Shown here: piece after piece, positions 8,509 through 17,232 of the stretch
How positions within the stretch are numbered: position 1 is the first letter of the stretch
Layout: each line of letters starts with the position of its first letter
DNA from: CAVPTL01 sp963727235
Lineage (GTDB): Bacteria > Actinomycetota > Thermoleophilia > Gaiellales > JAICJC01
Assembly (NCBI GenBank): GCA_963727235.1
Contig: CAVSFZ010000016.1
Location: 53,790 to 117,789, forward strand
Direction: 5' to 3'
DNA length: 64,000 nucleotides
Notes under the pieces: generated by a model
What the model was told of the DNA's origin: nothing
The model's input: the letters and a program-made list of their open reading frames with translations, nothing else
The model's database searches: none
Made by a program: the position numbers and the translations under genes

Positions 8509-9981
8509 CTACTGTGCCACGTTTGTACCGAGATATGCCCTGATCACGTCGGCCGCGATTGGTGCTGCGACCTGTCCGCCGAACTGTGTTGTGCGGTCGA
8601 TCACCACCGCCACGGCGATCTTGGGCGTCTCTCCGGGAGCCCCCGGAGCGAACGCGATGAACCACGATGTGTAGATGTTGGAGCCGGGGGCGCCGATCTC
8701 GGCTGTCCCGGTTTTGCCTGCAACCGAAAGGTTTCCGATCTGGGCCTCGGTGCCGGTGCCCTCGTCGACCACCCGCTGCATCATCTCAGTCATGTCCTGT
8801 GCTGTCTGGTTCGACATCACCCGCTGAATCGCCTGCGGGTGCTGTTGATAGACGGTTGAACCGCCAGGAGAGATCGCCTTGTCCACCAGCGACGGCTGCA
8901 TCCGCTCGCCACCGTTGGCGATGGTCGCCGCCACCTCGGCCATCTGCAGCGGTGTGACAGCCAGGTTGCCTTGACCGATGGCCGTACGGGCGACGTCGAT
9001 GGGCGACGACTCAGGGATCGGCCGGCCGTTGCGATAAAGGCCGGAGGACACGACCTCGTCACCCGGCAGGTCGATCGGCGGCGGGGAGAAGAACCCGAAC
9101 TCGCCCATCGCGTTTCGCAGCTTCTGGGAGCCGATGCTCTGCCCGATCCGGGCGAATACCGTGTTCACCGAGTAGGTCAAGGCATCGGTCAGGTCGAGCG
9201 GAGCGAACGATTCCAAGCCGGCGTTGCACAGTGGTACGAACACCTTGATGCACGACGGTGCCGGGGTCAGCGGCGAGGTGGGGGTGTACTTGCGGCTTTT
9301 GAGCGCGGCCGTGGCGGTGACCGTTTTGAACGTCGACCCGGGGGTGTACAGCCCCTGCGTGGCCCGGTTCAGGAGCGGCGCGCCGGAGCCGGTCCGGTTC
9401 AGCTTGGGAAAGTTGGTGACCACGTGGTTGGGGTTGAAGGTCGGCGTGGATGCCATCGCCAGCACCCGCCCGGTCGACGGCTGGATCGCCACCACCGCGC
9501 CGCGCATCTGACCGAGCCCTGCCATGGCCGCCCGCTGGGCCGGCAGCGACAGGCTGGTGATCAGGTTGTCGCCGGTGATGGTGCGGCCCCGCAGCGAGTC
9601 GCCCAGGTTCTGCAGCTCGGTCGAGAGGTTGGCGTTGGAGGACGTCAGGAAGTCGTTATAGGAGAGTTCGATGCCGGTGCGGCCCTGGTCGACGGTGTTG
9701 TATCCGACCACCTGGGCGAACAGCCCTCCGAATGGGTATCGGCGGGTGTAGATCGTCTGGGCATCGTGGGTCGACTTGTGGTTTCGCGCCAGCACGGTGC
9801 GCCCGTTGGCGGCGAAGATCAGGCCACGCTTGATCTGCAGCTGGCGGTACACCAGCCGTGCGTTGTCCTGGCGCACCGCCAGCGAATCGGCCGCCCAGAT
9901 CTGCCAGTAGGCGGTGAACGAGATCAGCACCGCAAAGCCGATCGCGCACAGCCGGAACAGGTTGGTGATCTGGTGGTTCAT
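8509..9981 (-). CDS. pbpA: Penicillin-binding protein 2-type transpeptidase PbpA
   Basis: A 490-aa class B penicillin-binding protein that cross-links peptidoglycan outside the membrane. The N-terminal helix RLCAIGFAVLISFTAYWQIWA anchors it. The transpeptidase domain shows the three active-site motifs: STFK (in TPGSTFKTVT, catalytic Ser), SVN (in ALTYSVNTVF) and KTG (in VAGKTGTAEIG). The dimerisation segment IKRGLIFAANGRTVLA is the usual N-terminal block. The start ATG overlaps the rodA stop, so RodA (glycosyltransferase) and PbpA (transpeptidase) are translationally coupled, as expected for a functional pair. Confidence 0.96.
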   Translation of the reverse strand: MNHQITNLFRLCAIGFAVLISFTAYWQIWAADSLAVRQDNARLVYRQLQIKRGLIFAANGRTVLARNHKSTHDAQTIYTRRYPFGGLFAQVVGYNTVDQGRTGIELSYNDFLTSSNANLSTELQNLGDSLRGRTITGDNLITSLSLPAQRAAMAGLGQMRGAVVAIQPSTGRVLAMASTPTFNPNHVVTNFPKLNRTGSGAPLLNRATQGLYTPGSTFKTVTATAALKSRKYTPTSPLTPAPSCIKVFVPLCNAGLESFAPLDLTDALTYSVNTVFARIGQSIGSQKLRNAMGEFGFFSPPPIDLPGDEVVSSGLYRNGRPIPESSPIDVARTAIGQGNLAVTPLQMAEVAATIANGGERMQPSLVDKAISPGGSTVYQQHPQAIQRVMSNQTAQDMTEMMQRVVDEGTGTEAQIGNLSVAGKTGTAEIGAPGSNIYTSWFIAFAPGAPGETPKIAVAVVIDRTTQFGGQVAAPIAADVIRAYLGTNVAQ

Positions 9982-11279
9982 CGCCGATCCCGGGTGGTGC
10001 GGTTGGAGACCATCAAGAGCAGCGCCAGCAGCAGGAAGTTGGAGACGATCGAGGAGCCGCCGTAGCTCACGAACGGCAGCGTGATGCCGGTCAGCGGCAC
10101 CAGCCGGGTGACGCCTCCCACAATCAGGAACGCCTGCAGCGAGAAGGCAAACGTCAGCCCGGCCGCCAGCAGCGTCGAGAACCCGTCCTGCGCCAGGGTC
10201 GCGATCTTGAAGCCGCGGTAGGCAAACAGGAGGTAGACAAGCAGCAGGCCGGCGGCGCCGGCCAGTCCGGCCTCATCGGCCCACACCGCGTAGATGCCGT
10301 CCGTCTGGGCCGCCGGGATGATCGGGTGCGGCGGCGATCCCACCAGCTGGAAGCTCTTGCCCAGGCCGGTCCCGAACACTCCGCCGTCGGCGATCGCCTC
10401 GATCGACTGCACGATCTGGTAGCCGGTGGTCTGAGGGGTGTCCCACGGGTTCAGCCAGATCTGGAACCGTTCGTGGACGTGGGCGATGTTGTGGTAGACG
10501 AACCACGACCCGGCGAAGAACAGCCCCAGCCCGACCACCGTGTAGGCATGCCGGCCGGTGGCGACGTACAGCATTGCCAGGAAGATCCCGAACAGCAGCA
10601 GCGCGGTGCCGAGGTCGTTCATCACCGCCACCACGATCAGCGCCAGCCCTGTCATCAGCAGCAACGGCCCGAAATGCTTCATGGCGGGTATCCCGATCCC
10701 GAGGATGCGCCGGTGGGCGAACGTCAGCACCTCGCGCTTCTCGCGCAGATAGCCGGCCAGGAAGATCACCAGCAGGAGCTTGGCGAACTCTCCCGGCTGC
10801 ACCTGCACGCCGCCGAAGCGCAGCCACAGCTTGGCGCCGTTGACGGTGGTGCCGGCGATCATCGTGATCACCAGCAACAGCACCGCTGTGGCCGCCAGCG
10901 TGTACTTGTAGTTCTCCAGTCGGCGGTGGTCGCGGAGCACGAAGATCAGCCCGGCGAATCCCAGCAATCCGACGATGATCCACACCGACTGATCGCGGGC
11001 CAGCACCGGGTCCAGCCGGTAGATCTCGATCAGCCCGATGGCAGACATCAGCGCCGCCAGCGGCAGCAGCCAGGGGTCGGCCTGGGGCAGCCCTGCCCGC
11101 ACCACCAGGTGCGCGACCACGAACAGCCCCAGGAACATCCCGGCATACACCAGGGAGGTGGACTGGATGTCCTGCTGACGGGCGGTGTAGACGGCCAGAA
11201 ATCCGATCGCGGTCAGCAGCCCGACGTAGCCGAGGTTGACCAACTCGCGCATCCGCGGAGTGCGCATCGCCCTGATCAT
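9978..11279 (-). CDS. rodA: Peptidoglycan glycosyltransferase, SEDS family RodA/FtsW
   Basis: A 433-aa polytopic SEDS protein with at least ten hydrophobic helices. It polymerises lipid II into glycan strands. Visible family blocks are GAKLWLRFGGVQVQPGEFAKLLLVIFLAGYL, the MNDLGTALLLFGIFLAMLY helix (catalytic-type Asp in the NDLG turn), SIEAIADGGVFGTGLGKS and PLTGITLPFVSYGGSSI near the C-terminus. The start ATG at 11279 overlaps the pstP stop by one base (TGATG). Pairing with pbpA favours RodA over FtsW naming; neither Cys- nor division-specific features were seen. Confidence 0.95.
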   Translation of the reverse strand: MIRAMRTPRMRELVNLGYVGLLTAIGFLAVYTARQQDIQSTSLVYAGMFLGLFVVAHLVVRAGLPQADPWLLPLAALMSAIGLIEIYRLDPVLARDQSVWIIVGLLGFAGLIFVLRDHRRLENYKYTLAATAVLLLVITMIAGTTVNGAKLWLRFGGVQVQPGEFAKLLLVIFLAGYLREKREVLTFAHRRILGIGIPAMKHFGPLLLMTGLALIVVAVMNDLGTALLLFGIFLAMLYVATGRHAYTVVGLGLFFAGSWFVYHNIAHVHERFQIWLNPWDTPQTTGYQIVQSIEAIADGGVFGTGLGKSFQLVGSPPHPIIPAAQTDGIYAVWADEAGLAGAAGLLLVYLLFAYRGFKIATLAQDGFSTLLAAGLTFAFSLQAFLIVGGVTRLVPLTGITLPFVSYGGSSIVSNFLLLALLLMVSNRTTRDRR

Positions 11280-12412
11280 CAGGGAATCTCCAGCGGCTGG
11301 ATCGCCGCTTGCGCGCTGGAATCGGATCGCAGCCGGTGGTCGAACAGGCGCGTACGCTGGGCGGCGCTGAGCGAGCGGTACGGCACGTTGGAGACGAACG
11401 TCTCGCGGTACAGCTTCATCCCCAGAGGCAGCTCGAACGGCACCCCCTGGTAGATGGCCACCTGTCCGGTGCGTTCGTCGGCGCCGACGAAATGGCTCCA
11501 GCGCAACCCTGCAACCGCGGCCACCGCCACCACGCCGACCAGCACCACTCCGGCGATTGCCCCCAGCGCGATCTTGAGTGCGCCACCGCCGCTCCCGTGG
11601 TCGGCGGGCTGATCGTCCTCGGAGGCGCCTCCCAGCCACAGCTCGGCGGGAAGCACGTGCTCACCCGGGGTCTGCTCATCGTCGTCCCCGTCGGGCAGCT
11701 CATCGATCCGGAAGATCACCACGGTGACGTTGTCCTCGCCGCCCGCCGCCAGCGCCGCCCGCACCAGCTCAGCGGCTGCGGCGTTGGCATCGGCATGGTC
11801 GTGCAGCAGGCGGCCGATCGTCTGTTCGTCCACCATGGTGGTGAGCCCGTCGCTGCACAGCAGCACCACATCGCCCGGCTGGGAGTCGATCGTGAAGGTG
11901 TCCACACGCACCTCCGGCTCGGCACCCAGCGCCCGGGTGATCACGCTTCGCTGCGGATGCTGCTCGGCCTCGGCCTCGGTCAGCTCACCCTGGCGCACCA
12001 GCTCACCGACCAGCGAGTGATCCTCGGTCAGACGTTGCAGCTCACCGCTGCGGAGCAGATAGGCGCGGCTGTCTCCCACGTAGGCAAACGCGATCTGGCC
12101 GTCATCGCCGACCAGGGCCGCGGCCACGGTCGTACCCATGCCGGCCACGTTGCTGTCACCCGCGGCGCGCAGGTTGATCTTGGCGTTGGCGGCCACGATC
12201 ACCTCACGCAGCGTGTCCTCGCCGCGCGGGGGGATCAGGTCGACCTGGGCGAACTCCTCGGTGGTCATGCGCGAAGCGATCTCTCCCGCCTGGGCGCCGC
12301 CCATCCCGTCGGCGACCATGAACAGCGGCTCGCGGATCAGGTAGGAGTCCTCGTTCAGGCGGCGCACGTTGCCCGTCTGGGTGGCCCCGGCGCGGTCGAC
12401 GATCCGTCTCAT
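11279..12412 (-). CDS. pstP: PP2C-family Ser/Thr phosphatase PstP
   Basis: A 377-aa membrane-bound phosphatase that removes phosphates placed by the neighbouring kinases. The PP2C domain (about 1-240) has TQTGNVRRLNEDSY, the metal-binding DGMGGAQAGE, VGDSRAYLLR, TRALG, LLCSDGLT and a final GGEDNVTVV motif, so all metal-binding Asp positions are present. An acidic linker is followed by one membrane helix (ALKIALGAIAGVVLVGVVAVAAV) and an extracellular tail of about 80 residues. It overlaps fhaB and rodA at both ends, so stoichiometry in the operon is likely coupled. Confidence 0.96.
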   Translation of the reverse strand: MRRIVDRAGATQTGNVRRLNEDSYLIREPLFMVADGMGGAQAGEIASRMTTEEFAQVDLIPPRGEDTLREVIVAANAKINLRAAGDSNVAGMGTTVAAALVGDDGQIAFAYVGDSRAYLLRSGELQRLTEDHSLVGELVRQGELTEAEAEQHPQRSVITRALGAEPEVRVDTFTIDSQPGDVVLLCSDGLTTMVDEQTIGRLLHDHADANAAAAELVRAALAAGGEDNVTVVIFRIDELPDGDDDEQTPGEHVLPAELWLGGASEDDQPADHGSGGGALKIALGAIAGVVLVGVVAVAAVAGLRWSHFVGADERTGQVAIYQGVPFELPLGMKLYRETFVSNVPYRSLSAAQRTRLFDHRLRSDSSAQAAIQPLEIP

Positions 12413-12870
12413 GCGCCACGCTCGTAGGCGAACTGGGTCTGGCCGATCGTGATCGTGTCGCCCTGCGCCAGCGTGCGGGTGCCGTTCAGTCGCTGGCCGT
12501 TGACGAAGGTGCCGTTGGTGGAGTGCAGATCCTCGATCACGTCTGCCTCCTGGCCGCGCACGATGCGGCAGTGGCGGCCGGATGCATACCCGTCGGCCTC
12601 CAATGCGATGTCCACGGCCGATCCCCGCCCGGCGACAAGCTCGTGGGAGATGGGGATCCGTGAACCCACCTCCAGCTCGGGGCTGCTGGTCACCACCAGC
12701 CCGCCCACCGCCCGCTGAGGCACCGGCGGCGGTGGTCGGGACGGGGTCAGGATCATGCTTTCCTGCCCGACCTGCATATCTCGTGAAGCCACTCGGATGA
12801 CCCTCCAGATAAAGAGGTACAGCAGCACCACGAACCCGATCTTGAGTGCGAGCAGAAGTTGTTCAACCAA
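12409..12870 (-). CDS. fhaB: Membrane-anchored FHA protein FhaB-like
   Basis: A 153-aa protein with an N-terminal membrane helix (LLLALKIGFVVLLYLFIWRVIRV) and a C-terminal FHA domain (about 70-150). The FHA core carries GRGSAVDIAL, a SGRHC-type phosphothreonine site (ASGRHCRIV) and the HSTNGTFVNGQRL loop, so it should bind phosphothreonine peptides. In mycobacteria the equivalent protein (FipA/FhaB) links kinases to the division and elongation machinery. It overlaps fhaA by 8 nt and pstP by 4 nt. Confidence 0.92.
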   Translation of the reverse strand: MVEQLLLALKIGFVVLLYLFIWRVIRVASRDMQVGQESMILTPSRPPPPVPQRAVGGLVVTSSPELEVGSRIPISHELVAGRGSAVDIALEADGYASGRHCRIVRGQEADVIEDLHSTNGTFVNGQRLNGTRTLAQGDTITIGQTQFAYERGA

Positions 12871-13696
12871 GGCGGCGCTCGAACGTGAGCTGGGTCTGGC
12901 CCACGCTGATCACGTCCCCGTTCATCAGCGCCGTCTCGCTGACTGTGAGGCCGTTGACCTCGGTGCCGTTGGTCGATCCCAGGTCGACCAGCGAGTAGCC
13001 CTCGCCGATCCGCCGGATCTCGGCGTGAGTGCGCGACACATTGGCGTCGTGCACCACGATGGCGCAGCTCGAGGAGCGGCCGATGGTCGACACCTGGCGG
13101 GTCAGCTCGACCGTCTCGCCGCTCCATGTGAGCGTGGCCACCTCGGTGGGAGCCTCGGGTTCGGGCTCGGGCTCGGGAGGCGGCACGGGGGCGTACACCA
13201 TCGTCTCGCCCGTGGGCGGCGGCAGAGGCACGGGCACCACCGGTGGAGCGACCACTTCCGGGGCGGCGGTCGGCTCTGGCAGCGGGGGCACCGGCAACGG
13301 CGGCGGGGCGACCACACCGGCTTCGGCCGGCTCGCTGCTTTCGACCGAGATCCCGAACAGGCCCACCGACAGCTCCGGCTCGGTTTCCAGCGACACTCTG
13401 GGCCGGGTTGTGAGGCTGTAACCCTCGCGGCGGGCGTGCTCGGCCAGATACTCCTCGAGCTCGTTGGTCATCTGCTGCTCGTAGGCGGCGAACTGCTCGC
13501 GATCCTCGGGGTTGAGGTGCACCGTGTAGCTGTTGGGCACGTACACGCGATGGATCGAGATGGTGCGGTGGTCGTCCATCTCCTTGGCCAGTTTGCGCGC
13601 CAGTTCGACCGGCTGCACCCCCGAGCGGAGCGTTTTTCCAAACGCCCCCTCGACCAGGTCACCGATTTTCCGCTCGATGTTGCGTAGCACGCTCAT
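12863..13696 (-). CDS. fhaA: DUF3662/FHA domain protein FhaA
   Basis: A 277-aa cytoplasmic protein with two domains joined by a long Pro/Glu-rich linker. Residues 1-115 form the DUF3662 domain (SVLRNIERKIGDLVEGAF, then GVQPVELARKLAKEMD). Residues about 190-277 form an FHA domain with STIGRSSSCAIVVHD, SRTHAEI and DLGSTNGTEVNG, the phosphothreonine pocket. In Mycobacterium FhaA binds phosphorylated MviN and regulates peptidoglycan synthesis. The 43-nt gap to the upstream kinase gene suggests one transcript but leaves room for a promoter. Confidence 0.93.
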   Translation of the reverse strand: MSVLRNIERKIGDLVEGAFGKTLRSGVQPVELARKLAKEMDDHRTISIHRVYVPNSYTVHLNPEDREQFAAYEQQMTNELEEYLAEHARREGYSLTTRPRVSLETEPELSVGLFGISVESSEPAEAGVVAPPPLPVPPLPEPTAAPEVVAPPVVPVPLPPPTGETMVYAPVPPPEPEPEPEAPTEVATLTWSGETVELTRQVSTIGRSSSCAIVVHDANVSRTHAEIRRIGEGYSLVDLGSTNGTEVNGLTVSETALMNGDVISVGQTQLTFERRLG

Positions 13697-13739
13697 ACTC
13701 GATAGGGGGGAGAGTTCCGGCGTCCGAGGTGCACCCGGT

Positions 13740-15371
13740 TCACCGACCGAAGCTGACCCGCGGGAGCACCAGCGCCCAGGCGGCCGGGATTATAGCCGCG
13801 ACGCACGCCACCAAGGCCACTTGCTGCCACGTCTCCCCGGCCGATCCCGAAAGCAGGGGCACCGCGAGCATTGCCAGGCCAAAACCGATTCCCCAAACCG
13901 CCACGGCCTGCGCGCGCCGGCCCGACGGCTCGTTCCAGGCCCGCGGCAGGATCGCTGCGAACACGACCATGGCGACGGCCACACCCGTCGCCTCCGGCGC
14001 TCGCGCCAGCACCTGGAGGTACACCAGCGGGTCGTTGGCACCGGCCACGCCGCGGGTTGCGGCTTTGGGTACCAGCCCGCCTGCGGTCAAGACGATGATT
14101 GCGCCCAGAGTCGCTTCGGCGATGCGGCGGCGGGTGGTGGGCGCGGTCGCCGCGACCAGCACGAAGGCCGGCCCCAGCCCGATCAATGCCAGGGGCCAGG
14201 CCAGCAGCGGCGCCAGCACGCGGTTGCGCTCCCAGTCGCGGGCATACCTGATCCACAGCGCGGCCATGCCGATCCACAGCAGGCCGGCCGCCTCGGCCAG
14301 GTTCCAGAACGCCGGAACGCAGATGACCGCGCCGGCGGTCAGCGCCGCCGGCGGCCGGAACCAGGCGATTGCGGCCATCACCGCCGCCAGCGGCAGCGAC
14401 CACTGGGTGGGATACACCGGGAATGCGGTCAGCACGTACAGCGTGGTGGCCGCCGCCAGACCGGAGGTGGCCACGCGTGCGGTGAGCGGGTGGGCGAGCG
14501 GTACGCGGCGGGGCTCTGCGGTCGGTGCAGGCTCGGCCGCCGCCGCGCGATGCTCAGCCTCCTCCGCCTCCGGTTCGGGTTCGGGTTCGGGCTGGAGCGC
14601 TGCCAGCAGCTGGTCTCGCAGCTCGGCCGCGTCGGGACGCTTGCGCGGGTCGTGATCGAGCGCGCGCGTGAGCGTGTCGGAGAGCGCCCTGGGGAGGTCC
14701 GGGCGCGCCTCGGAAAGCGGCCGAGCCCCCTCTCGCAGCTTCTCCAGGAGATCGGGCAGCGTGCGTGCCTTGAACGGGTTTCGCCCCGCCAGGTGCGCGT
14801 ACAGCGTCAGCGCGGCTGCCCACACGTCGGTGGCGCCTGATGCCCGCTCGCCCGCCGCCTGCTCGGGCGCCATGTAGGACAGCGTTCCCATCAGCCGCTC
14901 TTCCAGAGTGGTCTCCATGGCGTCGTCGTCGCGGGCGATGCCGAAGTCGGTCAGGCATACCTCGCCTTCGGTCGACACGAGAATGTTCGCCGGCTTCACG
15001 TCGCGGTGGATGACCCCGCGGGAATGAGCATGGTCGAGCGCGTCGGCCACGGCCGCGATCGCGCGCACGGCCTGTTCGTCGGTCAGCTCCGAACGGTCGA
15101 ACCGCTCACCCACCACCAGCTCGGAGATCAGATAGGCGTTGTCGTCGTCCGACTCCACGCCCACGACGGTGTGGATGTTGGGGTGTGTCAGCTTGGAGGC
15201 GGTGCGGGCCTCCCGCTCGGCGCGGGCGGCCAGTCCCTCGCTGCGGCGAAACACCTTGACCGCCACGGCACCCTTGCCGCCGGAGTCGCGACCCGAGTAC
15301 ACCGACCCGAATCCGCCCTTGCCGAGCATCTCCTGAAGCTCGTAGCGTCCGGCCACGGTGCGACCGGACAT
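13740..15371 (-). CDS. Ser/Thr protein kinase with polytopic C-terminal membrane domain
   Basis: A 543-aa protein. Residues about 10-265 are a full kinase domain: LGKGGFGSVYSG loop, VAVKVF lysine, HRDVKPANI, DFG and MAPEQAA. A Glu-Pro repeat linker follows, and then about 220 residues of mostly hydrophobic sequence with some eight or nine helices (for example LYVLTAFPVYPTQWSLPLAAVMAAIAWF and VAVAMVVFAAILP). There are no PASTA repeats. The ATG at 15371 precedes the kinase core by the usual distance; a long upstream in-frame extension overlaps the divergent gene and is rejected. It heads the fhaA-ddl gene set, where pknA would be expected elsewhere in the phylum, and may take that role. Confidence 0.9.
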   Translation of the reverse strand: MSGRTVAGRYELQEMLGKGGFGSVYSGRDSGGKGAVAVKVFRRSEGLAARAEREARTASKLTHPNIHTVVGVESDDDNAYLISELVVGERFDRSELTDEQAVRAIAAVADALDHAHSRGVIHRDVKPANILVSTEGEVCLTDFGIARDDDAMETTLEERLMGTLSYMAPEQAAGERASGATDVWAAALTLYAHLAGRNPFKARTLPDLLEKLREGARPLSEARPDLPRALSDTLTRALDHDPRKRPDAAELRDQLLAALQPEPEPEPEAEEAEHRAAAAEPAPTAEPRRVPLAHPLTARVATSGLAAATTLYVLTAFPVYPTQWSLPLAAVMAAIAWFRPPAALTAGAVICVPAFWNLAEAAGLLWIGMAALWIRYARDWERNRVLAPLLAWPLALIGLGPAFVLVAATAPTTRRRIAEATLGAIIVLTAGGLVPKAATRGVAGANDPLVYLQVLARAPEATGVAVAMVVFAAILPRAWNEPSGRRAQAVAVWGIGFGLAMLAVPLLSGSAGETWQQVALVACVAAIIPAAWALVLPRVSFGR

Positions 15372-15470
15372 ATCGGATCCGGGGTCAAGCTGAGCGGGTT
15401 GTGCCACGGCAGGAGCTTTGGCGGAACACGGCGAGAGTCCTGCAAATCCCTGTCCGTATACCGTGGTAGG

Positions 15471-16679
15471 GTGACTTTTGTGCCTCCTGAAGACTTCTTC
15501 GACGAGGACTGGGAGGAGCCGAGCAAGACCCAGGAAACGGCTGCCACTCGACCTGCTGGTGGCGCCCCTCCTTCCGGTGCCGAAGGTGCCGACTCTCCGC
15601 CGCCGTCTGGGCGGTCGCGTCCGCGCCTGCGAACGGGCAGTCGTGGCGGTGGGCGGCCGCCGGGAACCGGCCAATCGCTCGAGTACGGCCGGCTGGCGTT
15701 GCTCGGCGGCGGCATCGTCCTGGTGCTCCTGATCGGCTGGCTGATCGTGAGCCAGTTCGGGGGGAGCTCGGTGCCCGCGTCGCAGAAATACTTCAACGCG
15801 CTGCGGCCGATCGTGGCCAGCTCGAATGCGGCCGGGGATGATTTCCACAAGCTGATGCTCTCGCCGCAGATGCCGGTCACCCAGTTCAAGACCGAGCTCA
15901 ACAAGCAGCTGGCCACCTCCCAGACGGCGGTCACGAACGCCACCGACCTCAACCCGCCCAAGCAGCTCCAGCCGGTGCAGCCGTTTCTGCTTCAGGCGCT
16001 CCAGTACCGGGTCAACGGGCTGAGGTGCTTGATCAAGAACGCCAACGCCGCCTACGCTGCCAAGACGCAGATCGGGGCGGGCACGCCGATGGCGGCCTGC
16101 ACCCAGAAGCTGCTGGCATCCGACGTGATCTACGCCGATTCGTTCTCGGGCGCCTCGACCGCCATCCTCAAGGCCGACAACACGGTCGCCCAGCCGCCCA
16201 CGTCGCGATTCCTGGCGCCCAGTGACACCGGCCTGGTGCTTCCCTCGGGGTTCGGCGCCGCCATCCAGCGCCTGTCCAAGCCGCCCACCGGCCTGCACGG
16301 CACCGAGGTCGGGCAGATCGTGGCCAAGCCGTCAGGCAAGGTGCTGAAGGGGTCCGGCCCGACCCAGGTGCAGGAGTCCTCCGATCTCGCCTTCCAGGTG
16401 ACCGTGATCAACAAGGGCAACTTTGAAGAGGTGCAGATCCCGGTCGACTTCATCATGACCCACGCCGGCCAGACGGTTCTCACCCGGCACGCCACGATTG
16501 CGAGCGTGGCGGCGCACAAGAAGGCCCAAATCACCTTCGGCCAGATCTTCGACAGCTCCAACACTCCGGTGTACAACACGCCCTACACGATCACCGTTAA
16601 AGTGCATAAGGTCCCGGGTGAAGTTCGTCTCGACAACAACCACAGGTCTACCCAGGTCACCTTCCTGGCACCGCAATGA
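15471..16679 (+). CDS. Single-pass membrane protein with extracellular domain, unknown function
   Basis: A 402-aa protein I do not recognise. Residues 1-70 are acidic then Pro/Gly/Arg-rich and look disordered. A membrane helix follows (LALLGGGIVLVLLIGWLIVSQF, about 76-97), and the rest should be outside the cell: a helical segment (residues 105-260) and a beta-rich C-terminus (DLAFQVTVINKGNFEEVQIPV ... PYTITVKVHKVPGEVRLDNN) that reads like an Ig/CARDB-type fold. The GTG at 15471 is preferred over GTG 15480; both lie 100-110 nt from the divergent kinase start. Its 3' end overlaps the DUF4446 gene by 4 nt, so the two likely work together at the membrane, perhaps in the envelope kinase circuit. 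Confidence 0.8.
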   Translation: MTFVPPEDFFDEDWEEPSKTQETAATRPAGGAPPSGAEGADSPPPSGRSRPRLRTGSRGGGRPPGTGQSLEYGRLALLGGGIVLVLLIGWLIVSQFGGSSVPASQKYFNALRPIVASSNAAGDDFHKLMLSPQMPVTQFKTELNKQLATSQTAVTNATDLNPPKQLQPVQPFLLQALQYRVNGLRCLIKNANAAYAAKTQIGAGTPMAACTQKLLASDVIYADSFSGASTAILKADNTVAQPPTSRFLAPSDTGLVLPSGFGAAIQRLSKPPTGLHGTEVGQIVAKPSGKVLKGSGPTQVQESSDLAFQVTVINKGNFEEVQIPVDFIMTHAGQTVLTRHATIASVAAHKKAQITFGQIFDSSNTPVYNTPYTITVKVHKVPGEVRLDNNHRSTQVTFLAPQ

Positions 16680-17158
16680 CTCGAACTGATACGGCGATGT
16701 ACGTGGCGATAGCCGCGGCCGTGCTCGCGGCACTGCTCGCGATCGTGGTCGTGTACCTGCTGGTGGTGGTGCGCCGGCTGCGCGCAAACCAGCGGCTCAT
16801 CGTCGGAGGCAGTACCCACGATCTGGTCGAGTATGCGGTCGGCCTGCTGGCGCGGGTGGAGGCCTGCGAGCAGCGATTCACCGCGGTCGAGAACTCCACC
16901 GGCGCGGCCATCACCCGGATCGACGGCTGCCTCCAGCGCCGCGCACTGCTGCGCTACGACGCGCTGGAGGGGTCGGGCGGCAAGCAGTCGGCAACGATCG
17001 TGGTCACCGATGCTTCCGGTTCCGGGGTCGTGCTGTCGGCGATCCAAGGGCGCGACTATGCGCGCATCTACATCAAGGACGTGCGCGAGGGCGAGAGCGA
17101 CGTCGAGCTTTCACCGGAGGAGCGGCGCGCGCTCGAGATCGCTGCCGGCGAGCCGTAG
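16676..17158 (+). CDS. DUF4446 family membrane protein
   Basis: A 160-aa protein with an N-terminal membrane helix (YVAIAAAVLAALLAIVVVYLLVVV), a coiled segment with Cys-containing helices (VEACEQRFTAVENSTGAAITRIDGCLQR) and a C-terminal domain with RYDALEGSGGKQSATIVVTDASGSGVVLSAI, ARIYIKDVREGES and LSPEERRALEIA. This order matches DUF4446, a family of unknown function found in Gram-positive bacteria. It overlaps the upstream membrane protein by 4 nt (coupled translation). No catalytic residues are evident. Confidence 0.85.
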   Translation: MTRTDTAMYVAIAAAVLAALLAIVVVYLLVVVRRLRANQRLIVGGSTHDLVEYAVGLLARVEACEQRFTAVENSTGAAITRIDGCLQRRALLRYDALEGSGGKQSATIVVTDASGSGVVLSAIQGRDYARIYIKDVREGESDVELSPEERRALEIAAGEP

Positions 17159-17190
17159 AGGCCGCGGGCCGTCCCGTCACCGCGGGCAGG

Positions 17191-17232
17191 TAGTATAGCG
17201 CAGGATAGTCTAGTACGCGCTATACTAATTCC
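17191..17232 (+). promoter_or_regulatory. Leaderless promoter with 11-bp inverted repeat before the ATPase gene
   Basis: TAGTATAGCGC (17191-17201) and GCGCTATACTA (17217-17227) form a perfect 11-bp inverted repeat with a 15-nt spacer. The right arm contains TATACT at 17221-17226, a near-consensus -10 whose expected +1 falls on the A of the ATG at 17233. This suggests a leaderless transcript whose promoter would be covered by any protein bound to the dyad. No good -35 or SD is visible. Repressor binding, perhaps autoregulation, is inference. Confidence 0.55.

Noticed and set aside
14573..14594. GGTTCG tandem repeat in the kinase gene (and similar at 13154-13180 in fhaA)
   Set aside because: Encodes Glu-Pro low-complexity linkers between domains; no sign of contingency repeats or CRISPR.
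15372..16298. N-terminal extension of the second kinase
   Set aside because: Would overlap the divergent membrane protein gene; the sequence is unlike any kinase N-terminus, and a good ATG lies just before the kinase domain.
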